Shown here: in pieces, positions 34,919 to 43,079 of the stretch
Layout of the letters: each line of letters begins with the position of its first letter
Position numbering within the stretch: the first letter of the stretch is position 1
Assembly: GCF_013285155.1 (NCBI RefSeq)
Contig: NZ_JABTEL010000007.1
Coordinates: 147,656-211,655 of the forward strand
DNA length: 64,000 nt
Direction: 5' to 3'
From: Winogradskyella undariae
GTDB taxonomy: Bacteria > Bacteroidota > Bacteroidia > Flavobacteriales > Flavobacteriaceae
Position numbers and translations under genes: made by a program
Notes under the pieces: generated by a model
What the model was told of the DNA's origin: nothing
Database searches by the model: none
What the model saw: only the letters and a program-made list of their open reading frames with translations

Positions 34919-35665
34919 ATGGAAGAACAAGATTATATACAGTTTGAAGCTTATGTCTCTGGTGAAATGTCTCAAAATGAATTGTTAGATTTTGAAAATC
35001 GCTTGCAAACAGATTCTAAATTAAACGAAGCATTTCAAATTTATAAAGATTTATCTTCTCATTTAAAGCACGAGATTGCTAATGAGCAGGAAGCTTCAGA
35101 TTTTAAAGCCAATTTAGATGTTGTTTCTAGTCTGTATTTTAATAAGCATGAATCAGGTGAATCTAAAGAAGAAGTGTCTCAAGAACCTAATCTCTTTAAA
35201 TATATAGTTGCGGCTTCGGTAATGGTTTTATTAGGATTTTTTATGTTCAATCAAGTTTCAGATCCAATTTATGAAGATTACAATGATTTTCATTCAATCA
35301 GTTTAATGACCAGAAGTGCCGGTGATGAAGTGACTATAGAAGCCGAAGAGAGTTTTAATGCTAAAAATTATAAAGACGCATTAGTTGCTTTTAATATTAT
35401 TTTAGAAGATGATTTTGCGAATTTAGAAATTCAACTTTATAAAAGTATCGCTTTGGTAGAAACGAATCAGTTTGAAGAAGGTGACGATTTACTTCTTAAA
35501 ATTATAAATGGTAGCTCGGCTTATAGAGATAATGCCAAGTGGATTTTAGCTTTAAGTTATTTAAAACAAGAACAAAAAGCAGGCTGTAAAGAGGTTTTAA
35601 AAACAATACCTGAAGATACAGAATATTATAAGTCAGCACAAAAACTATTGAAGAAGTTAGATTAA
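34919..35665 (+). CDS. Membrane-spanning TPR protein, possible anti-sigma factor
   Basis: 248 aa. The N-terminal 90 residues (EEQDYIQFEAYVSGEMSQNE, LLDFENRLQTDSKLNEAF) resemble the cytoplasmic part of Bacteroidota anti-sigma proteins, then one membrane span about 98-114 (IVAASVMVLLGFFMF), then an extracytoplasmic TPR-like part (about 140-245). The gene follows the ECF sigma gene with a 4-bp gap. A membrane-bound anti-sigma or signal-input protein is the best guess; no zinc-binding anti-sigma motif is visible. Confidence 0.8.
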   Translation: MEEQDYIQFEAYVSGEMSQNELLDFENRLQTDSKLNEAFQIYKDLSSHLKHEIANEQEASDFKANLDVVSSLYFNKHESGESKEEVSQEPNLFKYIVAASVMVLLGFFMFNQVSDPIYEDYNDFHSISLMTRSAGDEVTIEAEESFNAKNYKDALVAFNIILEDDFANLEIQLYKSIALVETNQFEEGDDLLLKIINGSSAYRDNAKWILALSYLKQEQKAGCKEVLKTIPEDTEYYKSAQKLLKKLD

Positions 35666-35710
35666 TTACACGTTATTTTAATTAGTTTATTATACAAGAA
35701 ATACTAGTAT

Positions 35711-35741
35711 GAAAGTCATCAAAACCAAGATGACTTTTTTA
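35711..35741 (+). terminator. Terminator of the sigma/TPR unit
   Basis: AAAGTCATC and GATGACTTT pair around an eight-base loop and run into TTTTACTTTT. Confidence 0.75.
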
Positions 35742-35751
35742 CTTTTACAAA

Positions 35752-36519
35752 ATGATAATTACAGATACACATACGCATTTATATAGTGATGCTTTTGATG
35801 ACGATAGAGTAGAGATGGTTAATCGCGCATTAGAGGCAGGAGTTACACGTTTTTTTATTCCAGCCATAGATTCTTCATATACGAATGCAATGCTTCAACT
35901 CGAAAAAGATTTTCCGCAGTATATGTTTTTAATGACAGGATTGCACCCCACTTCGGTAAAAGAGAATTATAAAGAAGAATTAAATCATGTTGAAGACCTA
36001 TTATCACAGCGTAAGTTTTGTGCTATCGGAGAAATTGGTATCGATCTATATTGGGACAAGTCTACTTCAGATATTCAGATTGAAGCCTTCAGACACCAGA
36101 TTAATTTAGCAAAACAATATCAGTTACCTATTGTTATTCATTGTAGAGATGCATTTGATGAAGTTTTTAAAGTATTAGAAGAAGAGAAATCGGATGATTT
36201 ATTCGGAATCTTTCATTGTTTTACAGGAACATTAGAACAAGCGGAAAAAGCTATTTCATATAATATGAAATTAGGTATAGGTGGCGTAGTGACTTTTAAA
36301 AATGGTAAAATAGATCAGTTTATTAATCAAATAGACATGAAACACATTGTTTTAGAAACCGATTCACCGTATTTAGCACCAAAACCATACCGAGGAAAAC
36401 GTAACGAAAGCGCTCATATATATAAGGTAGTCGAAAAATTATCAGAATTATATGGTATCAGTGAAGATGAGGTTGCTCGTATCACCACAGAGAATTCAAA
36501 AACTATATTCGGATTTTAA
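35752..36519 (+). CDS. TatD-family metal-dependent hydrolase (DNase)
   Basis: 255 aa, full length. Metal ligands of the TatD amidohydrolase-like barrel are visible: His7 and His9 (TDTHTHLYSD), Glu in AIGEIGIDLYWD, His in PIVIHCRDAFDE, His in IFHCFTGT, and Asp in LETDSPYLAPKP. Family members act as 3'-5' exonucleases or D-aminoacyl hydrolases; the exact substrate is open. The stop is directly followed by the ATG of the asparaginase gene. Confidence 0.93.
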   Translation: MIITDTHTHLYSDAFDDDRVEMVNRALEAGVTRFFIPAIDSSYTNAMLQLEKDFPQYMFLMTGLHPTSVKENYKEELNHVEDLLSQRKFCAIGEIGIDLYWDKSTSDIQIEAFRHQINLAKQYQLPIVIHCRDAFDEVFKVLEEEKSDDLFGIFHCFTGTLEQAEKAISYNMKLGIGGVVTFKNGKIDQFINQIDMKHIVLETDSPYLAPKPYRGKRNESAHIYKVVEKLSELYGISEDEVARITTENSKTIFGF

Positions 36520-37548
36520 ATGACAAAACAACCTCACATTTTATTAATATATACCGGAGGAACAATCGGTATGATCAAGGATGTATATACTGGGTCATTA
36601 AAGTCATTCGATTTTGATAGTTTACTAGTTAAAATCCCAGAATTACATCTATTAGATTGTACTATTGATACTATTTCTTTTGAAGAGCCAATAGATTCCT
36701 CTAATATGAATCCTAAATATTGGGGAGATATTGCAACCATTATAGGTGATAACTATTTAAAGTTTGATGGTTTTGTAGTTTTGCATGGTAGCGATACAAT
36801 GAGTTATACGGCATCTGCACTTAGTTTTATGCTCGAGAATTTAGCAAAACCTGTAATTTTAACAGGTTCTCAATTACCAATTGGTGATTTGCGTACTGAT
36901 GCTAAGGAGAACCTAATTACATCTATACAAATGGCATCTTTAAATATAGAAGGTTTGCCAGTGATTAGGGAAGTTTGTTTATACTTTGAATACAAATTAT
37001 ATAGAGGGAATAGAACTACTAAGCTTAATGCAGAACATTTTGAAGCTTTTGAGTCATTTAACTATCCAGATCTTGCAGAATCTGGCGTACATTTAAATGT
37101 AAATTCAGATTCGTTATGGAAACCAAAACCTAATACTGAACTGATTTTGCGTACGGCAATGGATACTAATGTTGGTATATTAAAATTATTTCCTGGAATT
37201 TCTAGACCTATTTGCGAAGCTGTTCTTAAAAGTAAACTAATTAAAGGGCTAATTCTTGAAACTTATGGTTCAGGAAATGCAACTACAGAACCTTGGTTTT
37301 TGGAATTAATTAAAAACTCCGTAAGAAATGGATTACATGTTGTGAACGTGACTCAATGTGCAGGTGGAAGTGTTAATATGGGGCAGTATGAAACCAGTTC
37401 ACAACTCAGGTTATTGGGCGTAATATCTGGAAAAGATATGACTACGGAAGCGGCGATTACCAAATTGATGTATCTTTTAGGAGAGAATATTGAAAAAAAA
37501 GATTTTAAAACTATTTTCGAAACATCTTTACGTGGAGAATTGTCCTAA
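36520..37548 (+). CDS. ansA: Type I (cytoplasmic) L-asparaginase
   Basis: 342 aa without signal peptide. Hydrolyses asparagine to aspartate and ammonia. The first catalytic motif is LIYTGGTIGM near residues 9-18, the second is VVLHGSDTMSYTASALSFML, with the Lys of the triad in LRTDAKENL. It starts at the base after the TatD stop, so the two are co-transcribed, a pairing I recall as common in this family. Confidence 0.95.
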   Translation: MTKQPHILLIYTGGTIGMIKDVYTGSLKSFDFDSLLVKIPELHLLDCTIDTISFEEPIDSSNMNPKYWGDIATIIGDNYLKFDGFVVLHGSDTMSYTASALSFMLENLAKPVILTGSQLPIGDLRTDAKENLITSIQMASLNIEGLPVIREVCLYFEYKLYRGNRTTKLNAEHFEAFESFNYPDLAESGVHLNVNSDSLWKPKPNTELILRTAMDTNVGILKLFPGISRPICEAVLKSKLIKGLILETYGSGNATTEPWFLELIKNSVRNGLHVVNVTQCAGGSVNMGQYETSSQLRLLGVISGKDMTTEAAITKLMYLLGENIEKKDFKTIFETSLRGELS

Positions 37549-37625
37549 AAATAACATTATATATTTTAGTGTTTGAAGATTTTTTCGTTATTTGGCCGAA
37601 TGTAATTTTGAAATAGATTTTAGAG

Positions 37626-37713
37626 AGAGAGGTGGCCGAGTGGTCGAAGGCGCACGCCTGGAAAGTGTGTATACCCCAAAAGGGTATCGAGGGTTCGAAT
37701 CCCTTCTTCTCTG
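37626..37713 (+). tRNA. tRNA-Ser (anticodon GGA)
   Basis: 88 nt. Acceptor AGAGAGG pairs with CTTCTCT (one G-U), D-arm GCCGAGTGGTCGAAGGC, anticodon loop CTGGAAA with GGA, a long variable arm (ATACCC...GGGTAT) as expected for class II tRNAs, T-arm GAGGGTTCGAATCCCTT, discriminator G. CCA is not encoded. Confidence 0.96.
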
Positions 37714-37786
37714 CTGATATTTGTGTTGTAATTGCATATTTTTTTTTATCTTTAACACTTTAACTAATAAAATTAAGATTTAGACA

Positions 37787-38551
37787 ATGAAAAGATTATT
37801 TTCTATCCTTGCCATAACATGTTTAATGGCTATCGGAACTGTTAATGCTAATGCAACAACATTGGCAACTACAGCAGCAACTGTAACAAATGTAACTCAA
37901 GAAGAACCAGTTTCTGAAGATTTGAGTTTCCATCAAGAATTAAAAAAGCGTTTTATCGAAGGTGGTGCAGGCTTTATGGGTGTTGTATTATTATGTTTAA
38001 TCCTAGGATTAGCAATTGCAATTGAAAGAATTATATATTTAAACCTTTCAACAACAAACACTAAAAAATTAACTCAAAATGTAGAAGATGCACTTAACTC
38101 TGGTGGTGTTGAAGCTGCTAAAGAAGTTTGTAGAAATACAAAAGGACCAGTAGCCTCTATATTCTATCAAGGTTTAGATAGAGTTGATGAAGGTACTGAT
38201 GCTGCTGAAAAAGCTGTAGTAGCTTATGGTGGTGTTCAAATGGGTCAATTAGAAAAGAATGTATCTTGGATCTCTTTATTTATCGCTTTAGCACCAATGC
38301 TTGGTTTCATGGGTACTGTAATAGGTATGATTTCTGCTTTTGATAAAATTGAAGCAGCAGGTGATATGAACCCTTCATTAGTAGCAGGTGGTATTAAAGT
38401 AGCACTTTTAACAACAGTTTTTGGACTTATCGTAGCTATTATACTTCAAATCTTTTATAATTATATCATTGCTAAAATTGATAGTATTGTAAACGATATG
38501 GAGGATGCATCAATTACTTTGATGGATTTATTAGTAAGACATAAAAAATAA
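37787..38551 (+). CDS. exbB: MotA/TolQ/ExbB-family proton channel protein
   Basis: 254 aa. Signal-like N-terminus (about 1-24), then three membrane spans near 62-84, 160-182 and 200-225, with the family core APMLGFMGTVIGMISAFDKI and GGIKVALLTTVFGLIVAI. It powers TonB (or a Tol-like system) with the ExbD proteins encoded downstream. It is first in a four-gene unit followed by PorT, the usual flavobacterial order. Confidence 0.93.
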   Translation: MKRLFSILAITCLMAIGTVNANATTLATTAATVTNVTQEEPVSEDLSFHQELKKRFIEGGAGFMGVVLLCLILGLAIAIERIIYLNLSTTNTKKLTQNVEDALNSGGVEAAKEVCRNTKGPVASIFYQGLDRVDEGTDAAEKAVVAYGGVQMGQLEKNVSWISLFIALAPMLGFMGTVIGMISAFDKIEAAGDMNPSLVAGGIKVALLTTVFGLIVAIILQIFYNYIIAKIDSIVNDMEDASITLMDLLVRHKK

Positions 38552-38560
38552 AAAATAATT

Positions 38561-39007
38561 ATGAATTTTAAAACTATATCAAAAATACTTGTAGCTATAC
38601 TTGGTTTTTTAGGTATTATTTTCTTAGTGCGTATTTTAGCCGTAGGAGATGAAGCTATAAAAACAGGAGGTGAAGACGGTTTAGTTGACCCTATGGCTTA
38701 TGTAGCATATGTTATTTTGGCTTTAGTATTAGTTTTTGTATTGTTTTTTGTAATAAAAAACTTATTTACAAATACTGACAGCCTTAAAAACACTTTAATA
38801 GGTGTTGGATCGTTTGCCGTTGTATTAATTATAGCATATGTCATCTCTGGTGGTGATGCTATGTCTTATACTCTTCAAGAAGGAGGATTTGCAAGTGAAA
38901 GTACATCACAACTCGTAGGAGCTGGGTTAGTGTCTTTCTATTTACTGTTAGCAATTGCAGCAGGAGCAATGATTTTTGCAGGAGCAAAAAGAATAATTAG
39001 CAAATAA
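38561..39007 (+). CDS. Small four-helix membrane protein between ExbB and ExbD
   Basis: 148 aa with hydrophobic segments near 9-27, 45-65, 80-98 and 122-142. No motif that names a function. The gap to exbB is 9 bp and to the first exbD 6 bp, so it is part of the same transcript and may be an accessory of the energising complex. The position is probably conserved in the family, judged from gene packing only. Confidence 0.8.
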   Translation: MNFKTISKILVAILGFLGIIFLVRILAVGDEAIKTGGEDGLVDPMAYVAYVILALVLVFVLFFVIKNLFTNTDSLKNTLIGVGSFAVVLIIAYVISGGDAMSYTLQEGGFASESTSQLVGAGLVSFYLLLAIAAGAMIFAGAKRIISK

Positions 39008-39013
39008 TATATT

Positions 39014-39649
39014 ATGGCAAAAAGAGCAGCACCCGAAGTAAATGCAGGATCAATGGCTGACATTGCCTTCTTATTACTTATTTTTTTCTTAGTAACAACT
39101 ACTATTGAAAAAGATAAAGGTTTATTAAGAAGTTTGCCACCTATTGATGACACTCAAGTAGAACCGCCAGTTATTAAACAAAAGAATTTATTTACTGTTA
39201 ATATTAATAGAAACAACCAACTCTTAGTAGAAGAGGAAGAACTTCCTATTAGTGAATTAAGACAAGCAGCTATAGATTTCTTAGATAATGGTGGGGGAAC
39301 AAATCCAGCAGGTCAATCTTGTGATTATTGTAAAGGAGAAGGTTTATCCGATTCATCGGATCATCCAGATAAAGCAATTATCTCAATGAAACATGACAGG
39401 GAAACCACTTATGAAAAGTACATAGAAGTACAGAATGAGTTGGTTGCAGCCTACAACTACTTGCGTGAACGTGAAGCAGAGAGATTATACAAAAAGTATT
39501 ATCCAAACTCTGACAAAGTTTTTACAGCAATGTTAGAAGAGAAAGAGAAGAATCAATATAGTAAGGATGAAGTGCTTAATGAGCGTATAGAAACCGTTAA
39601 GAAATTATTCCCTATGAAATTGTCTGAAGCAGAACCAGATAAAAACTAA
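39014..39649 (+). CDS. exbD: ExbD/TolR-family protein with periplasmic Cys insertion
   Basis: 211 aa. One N-terminal membrane span (about 15-33, ADIAFLLLIFFLVTTTIEKD) with the conserved proton-path Asp in MADIAF. The periplasmic part is longer than usual and contains SCDYCKGEGLSD (CxxC) and a helical, charged C-terminus. The CxxC could bind a metal or form a disulfide. It partners ExbB and the second ExbD. Confidence 0.92.
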   Translation: MAKRAAPEVNAGSMADIAFLLLIFFLVTTTIEKDKGLLRSLPPIDDTQVEPPVIKQKNLFTVNINRNNQLLVEEEELPISELRQAAIDFLDNGGGTNPAGQSCDYCKGEGLSDSSDHPDKAIISMKHDRETTYEKYIEVQNELVAAYNYLREREAERLYKKYYPNSDKVFTAMLEEKEKNQYSKDEVLNERIETVKKLFPMKLSEAEPDKN

Positions 39650-39660
39650 AAGAAACCAAT

Positions 39661-40125
39661 ATGTCTAAATTTAGAAAAAAAGAAAAAGGTGAATTGCCAG
39701 CGATTTCAACGGCATCTCTTCCTGATATTGTATTTATGTTGCTTTTCTTTTTTATGGTTGCGACTGTAATGCGAGATAGTTCTTTAATGATCGAAAATGT
39801 ACTACCAAGTGCAGATCAAGTAGAACAACTTAAAAAAGACAGAACTATTTTTATCTACGCAGGTAAACCTAGTGCTCAATACAAGAAATTTGGAGAAGAG
39901 CCAAGAATTCAATTTAATGATGCTTTTATTACAGTTGAAGATGTTCAGTCTTCAGTGTACCAAGGTATCAGTGAAATGAATGAAGAACTGCAGAGTAAAG
40001 TTGTTGTCGGTCTTAAGGTTGATAAAAACACAAATGCAGGTTTAGTATCTGATATTAAACAAGAGTTACGTAAAGCAAATGCATTAAAATTAATGTACAT
40101 TGCAAATTCAAAACTTGAACAATAA
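39661..40125 (+). CDS. exbD: ExbD/TolR-family protein
   Basis: 154 aa, standard size. N-terminal span with conserved Asp (STASLPDIVFMLLFFFMVAT), short periplasmic domain with the ExbD fold. Second of two ExbD paralogs in the operon; such pairs are common in Bacteroidota and may form a hetero-dimer in the ExbB pore. Followed by a clear terminator. Confidence 0.93.
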   Translation: MSKFRKKEKGELPAISTASLPDIVFMLLFFFMVATVMRDSSLMIENVLPSADQVEQLKKDRTIFIYAGKPSAQYKKFGEEPRIQFNDAFITVEDVQSSVYQGISEMNEELQSKVVVGLKVDKNTNAGLVSDIKQELRKANALKLMYIANSKLEQ

Positions 40126-40151
40126 ACTAATTTTTTTAGTTTTATAAATAT

Positions 40152-40181
40152 AACGTCCTGAGCAATCAGGGCGTTTTTTTA
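40152..40181 (+). terminator. Terminator of the exbB-exbD operon
   Basis: ACGTCCTGA-GCAA-TCAGGGCGT (one G-U) followed by seven T. Confidence 0.85.
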
Positions 40182-40217
40182 TGTAATTACTATTAAAGAT
40201 TTTGTAGTTTTATAAGT

Positions 40218-40916
40218 ATGAAAATAGGGGTGTTATTTTTTATTGGTTTATTCAGTTATTTGGGGTTTGCTCAAGAGGATAAGTATGATAATTCAGAACT
40301 GTATGAAAAATATAGAGAGGATCAATTCTATGCTTCTGTAACGTATAATTTACTTAACCATAAACCTTCTGGTGTTTCTCAAACGGATTTTTCTTCTGGT
40401 TTTCATTTTGGCTTTATTAGAGATATGCCAATAAATAAAAAACGTAATGTAGCTATTGGTTTAGGATTAGGTATTTCAGCAAATTCTTATAACCAAAAAA
40501 ATGTTTTGATTCAAGAAGCAGATAATGAAGTTTCTTTCGAAATCATTAATGAGGATGATTATAATGTTTCTAAAAATAAATTTTCTACTTATTTAATTGA
40601 AGTGCCTCTAGAAATTAGATGGAGAACTTCTACAGTTAAAGATTATAGCTTTTGGCGTATATATACAGGTTTTAAGTTTGGGTATTTAGTTCATAGCGTC
40701 ATTAAGTTTAAAAGTGATTTAGGGGACGTTAAACTCTCTAATATTGATAATTTCAATAAGCTTCAATATGGTTTAACTTTAAGTGCTGGGTATAGCACTT
40801 GGAATTTTCATGTGTATTATGGACTTAATTCTATTTTTGACAAAGATTCTAAACTTGATAATGAATCTATTGATATGAAATCTTTAAAAATAGGACTTAT
40901 GTTTTATATCTTATAA
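40218..40916 (+). CDS. porT: PorT/SprT-family outer membrane protein (type IX secretion)
   Basis: 232 aa, signal peptide ending GFAQ, beta-barrel pattern (VAIGLGLGISANSY, YGLTLSAGYSTWNFHVYYGLN) and a final strand ending MFYIL. Size and the EDKYDNSELYEKYREDQFYASVTYN start fit PorT (SprT in gliding flavobacteria), needed for type IX secretion and gliding. A T9SS cargo is encoded at 62718. Family assignment by pattern, so other PorT-like barrels remain possible. Its stop overlaps the convergent membrane-protein gene by 6 bp. Confidence 0.8.
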   Translation: MKIGVLFFIGLFSYLGFAQEDKYDNSELYEKYREDQFYASVTYNLLNHKPSGVSQTDFSSGFHFGFIRDMPINKKRNVAIGLGLGISANSYNQKNVLIQEADNEVSFEIINEDDYNVSKNKFSTYLIEVPLEIRWRTSTVKDYSFWRIYTGFKFGYLVHSVIKFKSDLGDVKLSNIDNFNKLQYGLTLSAGYSTWNFHVYYGLNSIFDKDSKLDNESIDMKSLKIGLMFYIL

Positions 40917-41519
40917 CCAGTAATTTAAAAGGATCAACTGAGGTGTAAATCCTGTAAATATTCCTATAATTAATTCTTGATTCGTATGCGCTTTTAAATG
41001 TAAACGTGAAGTTGCAATTGCACCCATTATAATACACATTAGTGCAATAGTGCCACTAATATTTATATGATAATGTAAGCTCAATGCTACAGCAAACATA
41101 AAAAAACCTGATGCAGCTATCATATGAATACTCGCTTTAATTTTTAATACAGCTAAGATAAAGCATATTAGAGATGAGCATAGAATTCCTAAAAAGAAAT
41201 AATGTAATTCTATAATTTCATTAGGGGTTAGTACTCTTATTAGAATTAATGCAATTATTATACAATTAATAAATAAAGGAATTAAACGTTCTCTGGTACT
41301 TTTTAGGTAGATACTATTAACTTTATTTATGGTCTTCAGTAAAAAAAATAATAGTATTGGTAATATAATAGTGAGTATTACGATTGAGAAAATTTTGGCT
41401 TTCATTACATGCAAAGGAATGTAGCGTGGTGTTTTAGAAAAGAAAAACAACAAGCCTAAAAGAGGCATAATTAAGGGGTGAAAAATGAACGATACACTTT
41501 TTAATATAAAATCTTTCAT
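40911..41519 (-). CDS. PAP2-like membrane protein
   Basis: 202 aa, about six membrane helices. The C-terminal third has KASIHMIAASGF and ATSRLHLKAHTNQE, which resemble two of the PAP2 phosphatase motifs (PSGH-like and SRx5Hx3D), but the first is weak and the last residue is Glu rather than Asp. It may be a lipid phosphatase or a catalytically changed relative. Convergent with porT; 11 bp beyond the rpoN start. Confidence 0.7.
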   Translation of the reverse strand: MKDFILKSVSFIFHPLIMPLLGLLFFFSKTPRYIPLHVMKAKIFSIVILTIILPILLFFLLKTINKVNSIYLKSTRERLIPLFINCIIIALILIRVLTPNEIIELHYFFLGILCSSLICFILAVLKIKASIHMIAASGFFMFAVALSLHYHINISGTIALMCIIMGAIATSRLHLKAHTNQELIIGIFTGFTPQLILLNYWL

Positions 41520-41530
41520 AAAAAGTTTAC

Positions 41531-42997
41531 TTATAGTTCTTTTCTTAAGCGAGCTACCGGAATATCAAGCTGTTCTCTGTATTTAGCTACTGTTCTTCTT
41601 GCAATTGGATACCCTTTTTCTTTCAATATTTTAGAAAGTGCTTCATCTGTTAAAGGCTTCTTTTTACTTTCTTCTTCTATAACCGTTTCAAGAATTTTTT
41701 TAATTTCTTTAGTAGAAACTTCTTCCCCTTTATCATTAGTCATAGATTCAGAGAAAAACTCTTTAATCAATTTAGTACCATAAGGCGTGTCTACATATTT
41801 ACTGTTAGCAACACGAGATATGGTGGAAACATCCATTTCAATTTCGTCTGCTATATCTTTTAAAATCATAGGGCGTAAATTACGCTCATCACCACTTAAA
41901 AAGTATTCTTTTTGGTAATGCATTATAGAACTCATGGTTACAAATAAGGTCTGTTGTCTTTGCCTTACGGCTTCAATAAACCATTTTGCAGCATCTAATT
42001 TTTGTTTAATAAACATTACAGCATCCTTTTGGGCTTTAGACTTCTCTTTCGTCTCTTTATAACCTTTAAGCATGTTGTTATATTCACGAGAAACATGAAG
42101 TTCGGGTGCATTTCTACCATTAAGAGTTAACTCTAATTCTCCATCTACAATCTTTATGGCAAAATCGGGTACAATATGTTCTACAATCTTATTATTACCA
42201 GCATAAGATCCGCCTGGCTTAGGGTTTAGTCTTTCAACTTCTTCAATAGCATCTTTGAGTTGTTCCTCATCGATGTTAAATTTTTGCATTAATTTTTTAT
42301 AATGCTTTTTTGTAAATTGTTCAAAGCCCTTGTCTATAATTGTAGTTGCTAGCTCTACTTCAGGGTTTTGTTCTTTTCTATGCAATTGAATACTTAAACA
42401 TTCTTGTAAATTACGCGCGCCAACACCTGCAGGATCTAATTGATGGACTATATTTAAGACTTTTTCAACCTCCTCTTCAGTTGTGTAAATATTTTGAGTG
42501 AAAGCTAAATCATCTGTTATGTCAGCTAAAGAACGGCGTATATAACCACTTTCATCTACGCTACCAACCAAGAAATAAGCAATTTCTTCCTCATTATCTG
42601 TAAGTCTAAACGTGTTTAGTTGGTTTATTAAATGTTGTGTAAAAGAAGTACCCGCAGCATAAGGCATTGTTTTATCCTCATCATCTGCACTATAATTATT
42701 GGCTTGTGTGCGGTATTCTGGTACTTCATCATCACTTAGATATTCATCAATATTAATATCATCAGTTTCGATGGTTTCATTGTCATCGAATTCAGTTTCT
42801 GAGTTGTCAAACTCATCAATATTATCTTCAGTTGCTTCAGATTCTTTTCCAGTATCTAATGCAGGGTTCTCTTCTAATTCTTGCTTTAAACGTTGCTCAA
42901 ATGCTTGTGTGGGCAGTTGTATCAACTTCATAAGTTGAATCTGCTGTGGTGAAAGCTTCTGAGAGAGCTTAAATTGTAAAAACTGCTTTAAAGACAT
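41531..42997 (-). CDS. rpoN: RNA polymerase sigma-54 factor
   Basis: 488 aa. N-terminal region I is Gln/Leu-rich (LKQFLQFKLSQKLSPQQIQL) for activator response; an acidic linker (about 50-115) follows; core-binding middle; C-terminal HTH and the RpoN box ARRTVAKYREQL near 470-482. It directs transcription from -24/-12 promoters with AAA+ activators. No such activator is in this window. Confidence 0.96.
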   Translation of the reverse strand: MSLKQFLQFKLSQKLSPQQIQLMKLIQLPTQAFEQRLKQELEENPALDTGKESEATEDNIDEFDNSETEFDDNETIETDDINIDEYLSDDEVPEYRTQANNYSADDEDKTMPYAAGTSFTQHLINQLNTFRLTDNEEEIAYFLVGSVDESGYIRRSLADITDDLAFTQNIYTTEEEVEKVLNIVHQLDPAGVGARNLQECLSIQLHRKEQNPEVELATTIIDKGFEQFTKKHYKKLMQKFNIDEEQLKDAIEEVERLNPKPGGSYAGNNKIVEHIVPDFAIKIVDGELELTLNGRNAPELHVSREYNNMLKGYKETKEKSKAQKDAVMFIKQKLDAAKWFIEAVRQRQQTLFVTMSSIMHYQKEYFLSGDERNLRPMILKDIADEIEMDVSTISRVANSKYVDTPYGTKLIKEFFSESMTNDKGEEVSTKEIKKILETVIEEESKKKPLTDEALSKILKEKGYPIARRTVAKYREQLDIPVARLRKEL

Positions 42998-43023
42998 AAA
43001 ATTTCTGTTGCTTATAAATGTAA

Positions 43024-43062
43024 TGAAAAAAACCTGACAGGTTTCAAAAAGCTGTCAGGTTA
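43024..43062 (-). terminator. Terminator of asnS
   Basis: Stem AACCTGACAG (43031-43040) with CTGTCAGGTT (43052-43061); on the minus strand a run of T follows. It separates asnS from rpoN. Confidence 0.85.
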
Positions 43063-43079
43063 TTATTATTATATAACAA

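Noticed and set aside
34333..35665. Anti-phage defence island around the CHAT protease and sigma factor
   Set aside because: No nucleic-acid recognition, gRAMP, nuclease or other defence partner is present; signal peptide and C-terminal anchor place CHAT in the periplasm, unlike known defence CHAT proteins.
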